Shown here: positions 7,606 to 15,319 of the stretch, piece after piece
Layout of the letters: every line of letters begins with the position of its first letter
Position numbering within the stretch: position 1 is the stretch's first letter
Assembly: GCA_036677505.1 (NCBI GenBank)
Contig: JAVBWK010000030.1
Coordinates: 30,356-94,355 of the forward strand
Length of the DNA stretch: 64,000 nt
Direction of reading: 5' to 3'
Origin: UBA2227 sp036677505
Lineage (GTDB): Bacteria; Bacillota_I; Bacilli_A; Erysipelotrichales; Erysipelotrichaceae
Program-made: the position numbers and the translations under genes
The notes under the pieces: generated by a model
Told to the model about the DNA's origin: nothing
The model's database searches: none
The model's input: the letters and a program-made list of their open reading frames with translations, nothing else

Positions 7606-8334
7606 ATGATTATTGACGCTCATGTTCAGATTGGAGTGAAGAAAGGATACAGTATTAGTGCGGCTGAAATTCTTGAATCAATGGACAAGAATAAGATAGA
7701 TATGTCAGTTATTTATAGTTTTTCAGAAATGATAGATAATAATATGGTTGAACTAGCGGCACGGAAATTCCCTAAAAGATTTATCCCATATTATGTTGTT
7801 AATCCATGGAATCCAAAAGCCGAAATTGAAGTAAAAGAAGCTTTCAATAATGGTATTTTCAAGGGCTTGAAACTGCATCCCGTTCTACATGGATATGCAT
7901 TGAATAATTTTGAAATCCTAGGTGATATTTTTGTGTTTTGTCGAGATTACAAAATACCTATATCTTCATTTGGAGGTGCAAACCAATTCACCATACCAAA
8001 CATGTTTGAAGAAGTTGCTGAGGTTTTTCCAGGAATCACTTTAATAATGGAGCATGGTGGACAAATGTATGAAACCAAGTCAGCTATTGGTGCCATCAAA
8101 AGATCAAAGGATTTGTATATTGAGACTTCAACAATGTTTTCAAATAGATTGGAAAATGCGTTGATAGAAAATCTAACACACCAGTTGATATTTGGTTCTA
8201 ATACTCCGCTATCAGATTTGAGAATGGAACTTGATAAGATTCATTTGTTATGCAAAAGCAAAGAGCAATTCGAGAGAATTTGCTCAAAGAATTTCATAGA
8301 GCTATATGAGAAGGAAGGAGGTATTCGTTTATGA
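7606..8334 (+). CDS. Amidohydrolase_2-like paralogue 1, metal site degraded
   Basis: The 242-residue TIM-barrel protein is homologous to the three genes at 8331, 10071 and 10802; all share I-N/V-N-P-W near residue 66 and G-L near 88. The start is set at ATG 7606, matching the MIID start of its paralogues, with GAGGTG 9 bp upstream. Metal ligands are incomplete: His6 is kept, but Gln8 replaces the second His of the HxH motif, Phe122 replaces His, and Asn199 replaces Asp; His150 remains. It probably cannot bind the normal binuclear or mononuclear metal site. It overlaps paralogue 2 by 4 bp, which favours coupled translation and a mixed complex. Confidence 0.8.
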   Translation: MIIDAHVQIGVKKGYSISAAEILESMDKNKIDMSVIYSFSEMIDNNMVELAARKFPKRFIPYYVVNPWNPKAEIEVKEAFNNGIFKGLKLHPVLHGYALNNFEILGDIFVFCRDYKIPISSFGGANQFTIPNMFEEVAEVFPGITLIMEHGGQMYETKSAIGAIKRSKDLYIETSTMFSNRLENALIENLTHQLIFGSNTPLSDLRMELDKIHLLCKSKEQFERICSKNFIELYEKEGGIRL

Positions 8335-9044
8335 TAATTGACTCTCACAATCATATAGGTCACCGAAAAGGAGAGAACTTTCCAGTCGAAAATATTATAG
8401 ATTGGATGAATAGGGCAGGAGTTGACAGTGCTATTGTAACGGGTCACCCTGAAGCAATCGATAATGACTATGTTTCATATGCTCAGCAAGAATTCAAGGA
8501 TCGGATTTTTGGATTTGGAATTGTGAATCCTTGGGACTACAACGCAGAGTTCGAGCTAGAAAGATGCTTTAAAGAACTTAAGCTTTACGGGTTGAAGTTG
8601 AACCCTTTGAGACATGGATATGCACTTGATCGAAGAGAGATTGTCGATCCAATATTTAGAATATGTGAGAAATATAAAAAACCTATATTATGTCATGGAC
8701 TTTCGGATATGTTTAATTTGCCAGGAAAGTTTGAGGTAATGGCTCGAGCTTTTCCAAAAGTGCCAATAATTCTTGCACATATAGGTGAACCTGATGCAGT
8801 GGACTGGGCAATAAGAGTTGCACAAAGAAATGATAATATTTATGTTGATACTGCAGGTATATCGTTGTCTACATTGAAACGTGCAATTGCCGGCATAAAC
8901 CCTAGTAAGATATTAATGGGGACTGATGCGCCTTGGGGTATGTTTGAATCATCACTACAGTTAGTTCGTAGTGCTACAGATTCAGAGGAAATTAGAAAAT
9001 TGATTTTTGGTGAGAATGCTCATAGATTGATAATTAACAAATAA
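8331..9044 (+). CDS. Amidohydrolase_2-family metal-dependent hydrolase, paralogue 2 (intact site)
   Basis: The 237-residue protein keeps the complete expected ligand set: His6 and His8 (SHNHIG), His122 (LCHG), His150 (LAHIG) and Asp199 (GTDAPWG). It is therefore the likely active enzyme of the four paralogues. Amidohydrolase_2 proteins hydrolyse or decarboxylate small substrates, and several are sugar lactonases. The reaction here is unknown. GAAGGAGG lies before the ATG, and the start overlaps the stop of paralogue 1. The SIS gene follows 11 bp later. It most likely acts on the phosphorylated sugar delivered by the PTS or on a product of the SIS protein. Confidence 0.85.
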   Translation: MIIDSHNHIGHRKGENFPVENIIDWMNRAGVDSAIVTGHPEAIDNDYVSYAQQEFKDRIFGFGIVNPWDYNAEFELERCFKELKLYGLKLNPLRHGYALDRREIVDPIFRICEKYKKPILCHGLSDMFNLPGKFEVMARAFPKVPIILAHIGEPDAVDWAIRVAQRNDNIYVDTAGISLSTLKRAIAGINPSKILMGTDAPWGMFESSLQLVRSATDSEEIRKLIFGENAHRLIINK

Positions 9045-9055
9045 AGGAGAAAAAT

Positions 9056-10060
9056 ATGAACGGATTTCTTAGTGAAGTTGTAACTCAAGGAAGGTTGCTT
9101 AGAAGTAGTTTTAGCATCCATGAAAGAAACCTGCAATTTAGAGAAATCGTTGCCTTTTTTAAAAGCAGCAAAATGAATAGCGTAATTTTTGCAGGGATGG
9201 GTAGTTCATTATATGCGATTGACTCTGTAATTAGTTTCTTAAATTTAAGAGGTATCAGGGCTTATTATTTCAACTCGTATGATTTGGCTCGGTTCAACTA
9301 TGGAATGATCAATCATAAAACTCTAGTGGTTGTAATATCACAGTCCGGTAATTCATGGGAAGCTGCAGAACTCGTTTCCGTAGCTAAAAGAAAGACAAGG
9401 GTTGTAGGTGTTTACAACGTGGAAGGAAGTAATTTAAGTAAAATATGCGACTATTATTTACCCATCAATTGTGGAGAGGAGACCTCTTTATCAAATAAAA
9501 GCCATGTACTTACGATATTAACTTTAAGTATCTTAGCACAAGCACTCACAGGCGATTTTCCAGAAGAATTTAGGAAAGACTTAGAAAAAACATTTTTATG
9601 GATCGATGAATGGATTGAGAATTTTGAAAATAGAATTCAAAGAATAACAGATTTTGTTAAAGGTTTTGAGGCAATTGAATTTATTGCAAATGACTCTTCT
9701 TTGTCAGTAGCAAAGCAAATGGCTTTAATATATCGAGAAGGGTTACATGCTTTTACTGCAGCATGGGAATTGGCTGATTATGCCCATGGACAGTATCTGG
9801 CAGTAAAACCTGGTTATGTCGCGGTAATACTAGCACCAACACTCGTTGGTGATCGAGCTGCTAAAAGGATGATTAATGTAATTATTGAAAGAGGCGGAAA
9901 GATAGTGTTGTTAACTAATGATGAGATTGACGAGAATGAGCAAATGAAAGTTATTCAAACCCCACAAGTAAAACGTCCAATTTTGGCAATGGCTGAGGCA
10001 ATACCCACACAACTACTTTTAGGATCTTTGTTGGGTCCTGATTGGGTTAAAGGACAGTAA
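9056..10060 (+). CDS. SIS-domain sugar-phosphate isomerase/deglycase-like protein
   Basis: The 334-residue protein carries two SIS domains in the manner of the GlmS isomerase half and FrlB. The first has IFAGMGSSLYA and VVISQSGNSWEA, which bind the phosphate and sugar. EETSLSNKSH and the segment YREGLHAFTAAWELADYAHGQ match the GlmS/FrlB order of active-site elements. Such enzymes act on amino sugar phosphates or deglycate phosphorylated Amadori compounds. It sits between the two amidohydrolase pairs, 11 bp after one and 10 bp before the other, with AAAGGAG before the ATG. No glutaminase domain is present, so it is not a glucosamine-6-phosphate synthase. Exact reaction unknown. Confidence 0.8.
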   Translation: MNGFLSEVVTQGRLLRSSFSIHERNLQFREIVAFFKSSKMNSVIFAGMGSSLYAIDSVISFLNLRGIRAYYFNSYDLARFNYGMINHKTLVVVISQSGNSWEAAELVSVAKRKTRVVGVYNVEGSNLSKICDYYLPINCGEETSLSNKSHVLTILTLSILAQALTGDFPEEFRKDLEKTFLWIDEWIENFENRIQRITDFVKGFEAIEFIANDSSLSVAKQMALIYREGLHAFTAAWELADYAHGQYLAVKPGYVAVILAPTLVGDRAAKRMINVIIERGGKIVLLTNDEIDENEQMKVIQTPQVKRPILAMAEAIPTQLLLGSLLGPDWVKGQ

Positions 10061-10070
10061 GGAGGTAGAA

Positions 10071-10805
10071 ATGATAATCGATGTCTCTAATACAATAGGA
10101 AAACATAAATATAAAAAGGAAATTTTTGCGGAAGACTTGCTTGATCAAATGAACTTGAATGGAATTGATAAATGCGTAATAAGTTGTCATGCTGAGTACA
10201 TTGATAATAAGTCTATCTCGAATGCAATAAGCAAATATCCAGAAAGATTTATTGGTTTATACACTGTGAATCCATGGAATAGCAACAGTGCTGAAGAACT
10301 TGATGAGGCATTCTCAACTCATGGATTTCATGGTTTATATATGAATCCAGTAAGACATGGCTATATGCTTTGCGAAAGAGAGGTTTTCTACCCATTATTA
10401 GATATTTGCAGAAAACACAATAAACCTGTTTGGTGTTTTGGTGCAGCTGAAGTCTTTTCCAGTCCAGTATTCTTCGACAAGATTGCATCTGATTATCCAA
10501 CTGTAAACTTAATTATGGGACGAATGGGCTTACAATATGATAATGCTAGTGCTGTTCAAATTGCGAAAAAACATGCGAATGTTTACTTAGAGACATCATC
10601 ATCAATGGATTTTAACACTCATCGAGCAATAAAAACAGCAGGTATCGATAAGGTTCTTTTAGGGACAGGCACCCCAGACGCAGGATACTTTGAGTTTGAA
10701 CTCGAAAAAGTGAGGATTGCGACATTGCGATACGAAAATGGTTTTGAAAAAGTAACTGGAATAAATGCAATGAGGATCTTCAACTTGGGAAGGAGCTCGA
10801 CATGA
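10071..10805 (+). CDS. Amidohydrolase_2-like paralogue 3, all metal ligands lost
   Basis: This 244-residue paralogue keeps the barrel framework (TVNPWN, MNPVRHGYML) but none of the metal ligands of paralogue 2. Ser6 and Thr8 replace HxH, Phe123 replaces the barrel His, Arg151 replaces the next His, and Gly replaces Asp in LLGTGTPD. The reading frame is intact over its full length with a strong AGGAGG site, so it is a maintained pseudoenzyme rather than a decayed gene. It overlaps paralogue 4 by 4 bp, repeating the arrangement of paralogues 1 and 2 (degenerate first, better-preserved second). A scaffold or regulatory subunit role is an inference. Confidence 0.8.
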   Translation: MIIDVSNTIGKHKYKKEIFAEDLLDQMNLNGIDKCVISCHAEYIDNKSISNAISKYPERFIGLYTVNPWNSNSAEELDEAFSTHGFHGLYMNPVRHGYMLCEREVFYPLLDICRKHNKPVWCFGAAEVFSSPVFFDKIASDYPTVNLIMGRMGLQYDNASAVQIAKKHANVYLETSSSMDFNTHRAIKTAGIDKVLLGTGTPDAGYFEFELEKVRIATLRYENGFEKVTGINAMRIFNLGRSST

Positions 10806-11515
10806 TAGTAGATTTACTTACTCATATTGGTATTAAAAAAGGAGAGAACTATAAGTTTGAATCTCTTTTAGAATTGATGGATGAGGCTGGGGTTGATAAA
10901 GCAATGATATGCTCACAGCTAGAAACGGTTGATAATGACTATATTTTTGAGTGTACACAAAAATACCCAGATAGAACACTTGGATTTGCAGTAATAAATC
11001 CATGGGATATTGATGGTGAAGAGCAACTTGAAAAGTGCTTCAAAGATTATGGTTTTTATGGTTTAAAGCTAAACGCTATCAGATTTGGTTACTCCGCAGA
11101 TAGGCATAGTGTCTTGGATCCATATTTTGAAATATGCAAAAAATACAACAAAATTGTTGTAGTTCATGGCATGTCAGATATGTTCTCCATCCCAGACAAG
11201 TGGGCAGAAATGGCTAGAACCTTCCCAGAGGTTCCGGTTGTCTATTTTCATATTGGTGTACCTTGGATGTATGATAGAGCTATAGAACTTGCGTGTACCA
11301 TAGATAATTTTTATCTAAGTACATGTGCAGCTTATGTTCCTGTAATTAAAAAGGCATACGAGTTAGCAGGCCCTAAGAAAGTCTTGTTCTCATCTGATGC
11401 ACCATTTGGAGATATAAAACAGGAAATCTCCAAAGTCAAGTTTGTGACTAAATCGAAGGAACATCAGGAAATGATGTTGGGACAAAATGCGTGCGAGTTA
11501 ATGGGTTTAAAATAG
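10802..11515 (+). CDS. Amidohydrolase_2-family protein, paralogue 4 (one ligand missing)
   Basis: The 237-residue protein is closest in pattern to paralogue 2. It keeps His8 (LLTHIG), His122 (VVHG), His150 (YFHIG) and Asp199 (SSDAPFG), but Leu6 replaces the first His of HxH. A mononuclear metal site is still possible, so it may be active with altered chemistry. Its ATG overlaps the stop of paralogue 3. It is the last of the four paralogues; the cupin gene follows after 85 bp. Substrate unknown. Confidence 0.82.
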   Translation: MIVDLLTHIGIKKGENYKFESLLELMDEAGVDKAMICSQLETVDNDYIFECTQKYPDRTLGFAVINPWDIDGEEQLEKCFKDYGFYGLKLNAIRFGYSADRHSVLDPYFEICKKYNKIVVVHGMSDMFSIPDKWAEMARTFPEVPVVYFHIGVPWMYDRAIELACTIDNFYLSTCAAYVPVIKKAYELAGPKKVLFSSDAPFGDIKQEISKVKFVTKSKEHQEMMLGQNACELMGLK

Positions 11516-11600
11516 TTGCATGATCCCCTTTCCTTGTAACTATAGGTTTAAAGAGTAGCGGATTGAGCTACTCTTTATCACAAAAAATAGGAGGGAATTT

Positions 11601-11951
11601 ATGTCTATACAGATCAAACCTTGGGGAGAAGATATATTTTTATACGAGAATGAGGTTTTTTCAATTCGACTGCTCAAGATTAAAAAAGGACATGCTGTTA
11701 GTTTGCATTATCACACGAGAAAGCACGAAGCTTTATATGTTATCAAAGGGAGTGCTGAATATTATCTATTGAGTGAAGGAATTGAAACAATTAGGATAAT
11801 AAAGGCAGGTGATTTGATCTATCACAAACCTTATGAAATTCATAGACAGAGAGCACTCGAAGAATTCCATATACTAGAGATTTCCACACTAGATATTAAT
11901 GATATTGTGAGAATTGAAGATGACTATGGTAGACAGTTGAAATCAGAGTAA
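11601..11951 (+). CDS. Small cupin protein, phosphomannose isomerase type II-like
   Basis: The 116-residue single cupin has the metal-binding motif SLHYHTRKHEALYVIKG at residues 33-49 and the second motif AGDLIYHKPYEIHR. It resembles the C-terminal domain of type II mannose-6-phosphate isomerases. Cupins of this kind isomerise sugar phosphates or nucleotide sugars or act as sugar-binding proteins. A TAGGAGG site lies before the ATG. It follows the amidohydrolases by 85 bp, which contains a possible weak hairpin, and is taken as the last gene of the sugar cassette before repeat copy 2. Confidence 0.75.
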   Translation: MSIQIKPWGEDIFLYENEVFSIRLLKIKKGHAVSLHYHTRKHEALYVIKGSAEYYLLSEGIETIRIIKAGDLIYHKPYEIHRQRALEEFHILEISTLDINDIVRIEDDYGRQLKSE

Positions 11952-12064
11952 TTTTTGAATAATAATAACTCACGATGCCATTTTCAATATGCAATGTGAT
12001 ATACTTTTGAAAAAACTGATATTTTAGTTTAAACGAGTCAAAGTATAGATTTCGCGAAGAATTT

Positions 12065-12096
12065 TTGCTTACATGTTTTTGTTATTGCGTTATAAT
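12065..12096 (+). promoter_or_regulatory. Promoter of predicted small RNA, copy 2
   Basis: TTGCTTAC begins at 12065 and a perfect TATAAT lies at 12091-12096. The layout equals that before copy 1, and the RNA starts 7 bp after the -10 box. Confidence 0.55.
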
Positions 12097-12102
12097 AAAA
12101 TC

Positions 12103-12162
12103 GAGAGCCGGCCTACCCCCCCACTAAGGCAAACAGATGAGATTTCTGACGGTTCTCTTTTT
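12103..12162 (+). ncRNA. Predicted ~60-nt structured RNA, copy 2
   Basis: GAGAGCCG (12103-12110) pairs with CGGTTCTC (12150-12157), one pair being G-U where copy 1 has A-U. The inner hairpins GCCT/AGGC (12111-12114/12127-12130) and CAGA/TCTG (12134-12137/12145-12148) are identical to copy 1. Five T's follow. The loop of the first hairpin varies while stems are kept, as expected for a functional RNA fold. Function unknown. Confidence 0.55.
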
Positions 12163-12163
12163 G

Positions 12164-12262
12164 CTACACAAAATGATATGTACGAGACTCTCAATGCAGT
12201 AGCCCTGTAATTGATATTAGTTTGGGACAAACGTGTGCATGCGGACCCCGTAGGAGACCATC
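12164..12262 (+). repeat. Conserved block downstream of small RNA, copy 2
   Basis: Second copy of the block at 3264-3370, in the same orientation. Similarity ends near 12262. Together with copy 1 it brackets the DeoR/PTS/amidohydrolase/cupin cassette. Confidence 0.55.
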
Positions 12263-12356
12263 CATTTGAGAATTATTGTCCCACTATACCAATGATTAGT
12301 AAGATATTGATTTACAAATCAACTTGAAAAATTTTCTACAAAAAGAGAGGAGCCAA

Positions 12357-12704
12357 ATGACCTACAATGTAAAGAAGACAAACTGTCCTGTATGTGGAGT
12401 ATTGATTTTTGTGCGAAACGATATTAAGAGTGGTAAAAACTGTAAAAATGAAATCCGCTGTCATATGTGCAATAGTATAGTGATATCTTGGACAGATGAA
12501 CACAGAAATTATTCGACTGACAAACTGGCAACGAATAAGACCGAAACTGATTTTGTACGTTATCTTGACCAATTGGTGAAATGTCCGAAATGTGGAGGAA
12601 AACTTATAGAAAGAATTGGGAACAAAGGAAGATTTTGGGGATGTGAGAACTATCCTAAATGTAGATTTATTGGGAACAGTAACACAAGTAATTCTAATCA
12701 ATGA
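12357..12704 (+). CDS. Small protein with two zinc ribbons (topoisomerase-type C-terminal finger)
   Basis: The 115-residue protein has an N-terminal CPVC...CHMC ribbon and a C-terminal finger CPKCGGKL...GCENYPKC that matches the zinc domain found at the end of bacterial topoisomerase I. The topoisomerase-type finger usually binds single-stranded DNA. The ATG at 12357 is chosen because AGAGGAG lies 6 bp upstream; an upstream ATG at 12324 has no such site. It precedes the serine recombinase. Role unknown; DNA binding is likely. Confidence 0.65.
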   Translation: MTYNVKKTNCPVCGVLIFVRNDIKSGKNCKNEIRCHMCNSIVISWTDEHRNYSTDKLATNKTETDFVRYLDQLVKCPKCGGKLIERIGNKGRFWGCENYPKCRFIGNSNTSNSNQ

Positions 12705-12827
12705 TCAAGTGCAATTAGTATCTAAGAATGTCAATATTAATGGATTTATGATGTTGGTGAGAAACGCCAATTTTTTATGCGTACTTTATTACACAACCAC
12801 GATAAAATAACCTAGGAGGTAGATAAT

Positions 12828-13439
12828 ATGAAAATTGGGTATGCAAGGGTGTCAACGAAAGAGCAGAATGAATCAAGGCAACTGGATGCTTTATTTGTAG
12901 CAGGTGTTGATATGTCATCGATATACATTGATAAGCAAAGCGGTAAAGATTTCGAGAGGATCGAATATAATGCGATGATGAAATCACTAAGAAAAGGTGA
13001 CACACTTGTTATCAAAAGCATCGATCGACTAGGCAGAAATTACGAAATGATTAGAAAAGAATATTCGAAGATTATTGACAAAGGGGTTAACATAACAATT
13101 TTAGACATGCCGGCATTAAATACCGACAGACTGACAGAAACAGGACTAACGGGAAAGTTTGTAGCAGATATAATACTGACAATATTGGGATATGTGGCTG
13201 AACAAGAGAGAATAAGTATTTTGGCCAGACAAAAAGAGGGAATTTGCTCAGCAAAGAAAAGAGGGATTAAATTTGGCAGACCTTCCAAAATGACAAATAA
13301 GAGTTTAAACATTATCAATTGTGTGAAGAATGGTGAGATCACCATAGACCAGGCATGCCAATTGTTGAATATTAGCAGAAAGAGTTACTACAATTATTGT
13401 AATAATTTAAAAAAAGATCAAAAACTGAGTTGTAACTGA
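12828..13439 (+). CDS. Serine recombinase (resolvase/invertase type)
   Basis: The 203-residue protein has the resolvase N-terminal domain. It begins MKIGYARVST with the nucleophile Ser9, followed by KSIDRLGRNYEMI and the helix AEQERISILARQKEGI. A short C-terminal helix-turn-helix (ITIDQACQLLNISRKSYYNY) binds the site. Length and layout match small resolvases and invertases rather than the large serine integrases. A CTAGGAGG ribosome binding site precedes the ATG. It may resolve dimers of the excised element or drive a local inversion; no paired inverted site was identified. It is separate from the tyrosine integrase that explains the att sites. Confidence 0.9.
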   Translation: MKIGYARVSTKEQNESRQLDALFVAGVDMSSIYIDKQSGKDFERIEYNAMMKSLRKGDTLVIKSIDRLGRNYEMIRKEYSKIIDKGVNITILDMPALNTDRLTETGLTGKFVADIILTILGYVAEQERISILARQKEGICSAKKRGIKFGRPSKMTNKSLNIINCVKNGEITIDQACQLLNISRKSYYNYCNNLKKDQKLSCN

Positions 13440-13611
13440 CAAATTATTGCGCTTATACGTATGAAACATAATGCAGAGAGATACGGTTTTCAATTTACAA
13501 AAAAAGAGTAAAAGTAACGAAAATTTTGGTTTATGAAAATGATTCAAAAAACTTTTACAAAGTGAAATCCTTATCTAAATAACTACATATTTTATACGAA
13601 AGAGGCATTAA

Positions 13612-13866
13612 ATGACACTTAGACAACTGCTGCAACGTCCATATTGGACACCTACTGACCTCGTTAATTTAACTGGGGTGTCTTTATCAACAGCAAGAAA
13701 AGCATTTGTTGAATTGAAGAAAGAGCTTGAAGATTCGGGGTATATTTTACTTACAAAATCAAGAATACCTGCAAGGATGGTTATTGAACGACTGAATATC
13801 GATATTGACTATATTGAGAAAAACGGAGGTTTAGATATTGAGATAATTAAAGATGAAATGAGGTGA
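13612..13866 (+). CDS. Small HTH protein, excisionase-like, upstream of integrase
   Basis: The 84-residue protein contains an HTH (WTPTDLVNLTGVSLSTARKAF, about residues 12-32) and a basic segment (LLTKSRIPARMV). It ends 7 bp before the integrase start, the normal position of an excisionase or recombination directionality factor in Tn916-like and phage elements. It resembles the small DUF3173-type proteins that accompany integrases, but that assignment is from memory of the pattern only. An AAAGAGG sequence lies before the ATG. Confidence 0.6.
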   Translation: MTLRQLLQRPYWTPTDLVNLTGVSLSTARKAFVELKKELEDSGYILLTKSRIPARMVIERLNIDIDYIEKNGGLDIEIIKDEMR

Positions 13867-13873
13867 TGGAGTT

Positions 13874-15016
13874 ATGTCAGTAGGGAAAACGAGAAAAGGA
13901 GTTTATTACTTTTCAGTTAGATGTGTGAATGAACAAGGGCAAGTGATACAGAAAAAAGTACAAAATTCTGTTTGGAAAACGAAGAAGGAAGCATTGCTTG
14001 CTGAACGAAAATTCCTTGATAGCCCTGATAATGTAACAAGGAAAAGAGACAAAATTAAGTATAAGGATTTGTATAATGAGTTTGTTGAAAACAAGTCAAA
14101 ACTGATTAAGAAAAGGTCATTGATGTCATACCAAGAGGCTCATAACTACCATATACTGAAGTACTTTGGTGATACCGTTGTTGAAAACATTACAAGTGAT
14201 GATATTCGAAGATGGCAGCGTAAACTCATTAACAAAGGATATTCAAATACTTACTTGAAGACGATACAAGTTAATTTTAGGCGTGTGCTGACTTGGGGAA
14301 TAAAACATGACTATATTGACAAGAATCCGTTCAAGATAGATTACGTTAAAAAGAGTGAAGTTAAAAAGGAAATGAACTTTTTCACACCAGAAGAATACGC
14401 AGCATTCCGTGATATTATTGATGATGAAATGTATGGTCTGATTTTTGATGTGCTGTACTGGACAGGGATAAGAAAAGGCGAACTGCTAGCACTGACATTT
14501 GAAGATATTGACTTTGATAACAGACAGTTAATTATCAGAAAAACCTATGATTACAGAAACCATGAGACTACTACACCAAAATGTAGATCATCTTACAGAA
14601 ATGTAATGTTGACTACAAAGTTGGTGGATTCATTACTGAAGCATGTTGAACAATGCAAACAATATGCAGGTTTTAAAACGGGTTTATTTGTGTTTGGACT
14701 TGATAAACCCATATCATCAACTACGCTTGAGCGTAAGAAAAATCAATACTGCAGATTAGCCAATGTTAAAAAGATAAGAATCCATGATTTTAGGCACTCA
14801 CATGTATCATTGTTAATAAACAACGAAATTAGTGACTTTGATATCTCAAAAAGATTGGGACATTCTAGAGATATGGTAAATAACACTTATGGCCATTGGT
14901 TTAAGAAGAACCAGCTGAAGATTATCGAAAAACTAGACAACTACACAAATGACACATTGAATGGTATCCAAGTCAAAAGTACAACAGCGACTATACCACG
15001 AAAACAATTAAGCTAA
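13874..15016 (+). CDS. int: Tyrosine-type site-specific integrase
   Basis: The 380-residue integrase has three parts: an N-terminal arm-binding domain (residues 1-50, KTRKGVYYFSVRCVNEQG), a SAM-like core-binding domain (about 60-155) and the catalytic domain. The catalytic set is complete: Arg200 (TGIRKGE), His304-x-x-Arg307 (HDFRHS), His330 (LGHS) and Tyr339 (NTYGHW). The arm-binding domain fits the paired AAGTGTAACAA sites near both element ends. It very likely catalyses insertion at the tRNA-Thr 3' end. It lies mid-element, about 13 kb from attL, whereas integrases usually sit next to an end; later cargo gain could explain this. Confidence 0.93.
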   Translation: MSVGKTRKGVYYFSVRCVNEQGQVIQKKVQNSVWKTKKEALLAERKFLDSPDNVTRKRDKIKYKDLYNEFVENKSKLIKKRSLMSYQEAHNYHILKYFGDTVVENITSDDIRRWQRKLINKGYSNTYLKTIQVNFRRVLTWGIKHDYIDKNPFKIDYVKKSEVKKEMNFFTPEEYAAFRDIIDDEMYGLIFDVLYWTGIRKGELLALTFEDIDFDNRQLIIRKTYDYRNHETTTPKCRSSYRNVMLTTKLVDSLLKHVEQCKQYAGFKTGLFVFGLDKPISSTTLERKKNQYCRLANVKKIRIHDFRHSHVSLLINNEISDFDISKRLGHSRDMVNNTYGHWFKKNQLKIIEKLDNYTNDTLNGIQVKSTTATIPRKQLS

Positions 15017-15093
15017 TAGCACAGTTAAATATCGAAGGGTTGTTTAGGTTACTGCGGCACCTAGTTACCTGGTATTTAGCAAACTATAAAATG

Positions 15094-15135
15094 AAAAGGC
15101 CAACCTACTCTCCGAGATTGGCCTTTTCTTTTACT
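15094..15135. terminator. Bidirectional terminator between integrase and AAA+ operon
   Basis: A 10-bp stem (AAAAGGCCAA/TTGGCCTTTT) is T-rich on both sides, so it can stop both the integrase transcript and the leftward AAA+ transcript. Confidence 0.8.
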
Positions 15136-15319
15136 TAGGTAAACAGAAAACTTTAATCAATATACAAGTCAACTAAGATATCTTGAAATCCGATAAGACC
15201 ATCGCTGTTTTTTATAACGCTAATATAATCAGCCAGACAGTCAAGTAAAAATTGATCCATGTTAACACCTCCACTAATCTATATGCAGAAGAAATATGTT
15301 TACCTAAATAATTTAGGTA
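15135..15319. repeat. TTAGGTA-type inverted repeats around a small ORF
   Basis: TTAGGTAAACA (15135-15145) is repeated inverted as TGTTTACCTAA (15297-15307). The right copy also belongs to a perfect palindrome, TACCTAAAT-A-ATTTAGGTA (15301-15319). Three half-sites of one motif around a 35-codon ORF suggest a protein-binding region. Function inferred only. Confidence 0.4.
15153..15260 (-). CDS. 35-residue acidic peptide, unknown
   Basis: Reading leftwards from ATG at 15260 gives a peptide starting MDQFLLDCLADYIS and ending DILVDLYID before TAA. It is acidic and amphipathic. A strong GGAGGTGTT ribosome binding site lies about 6 bp before the ATG, which is the main evidence that it is translated. 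It follows the AAA+ gene by 59 bp on the same strand and precedes the shared terminator, so it would be the last gene of that operon. No family recognised. Confidence 0.55.
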   Translation of the reverse strand: MDQFLLDCLADYISVIKNSDGLIGFQDILVDLYID

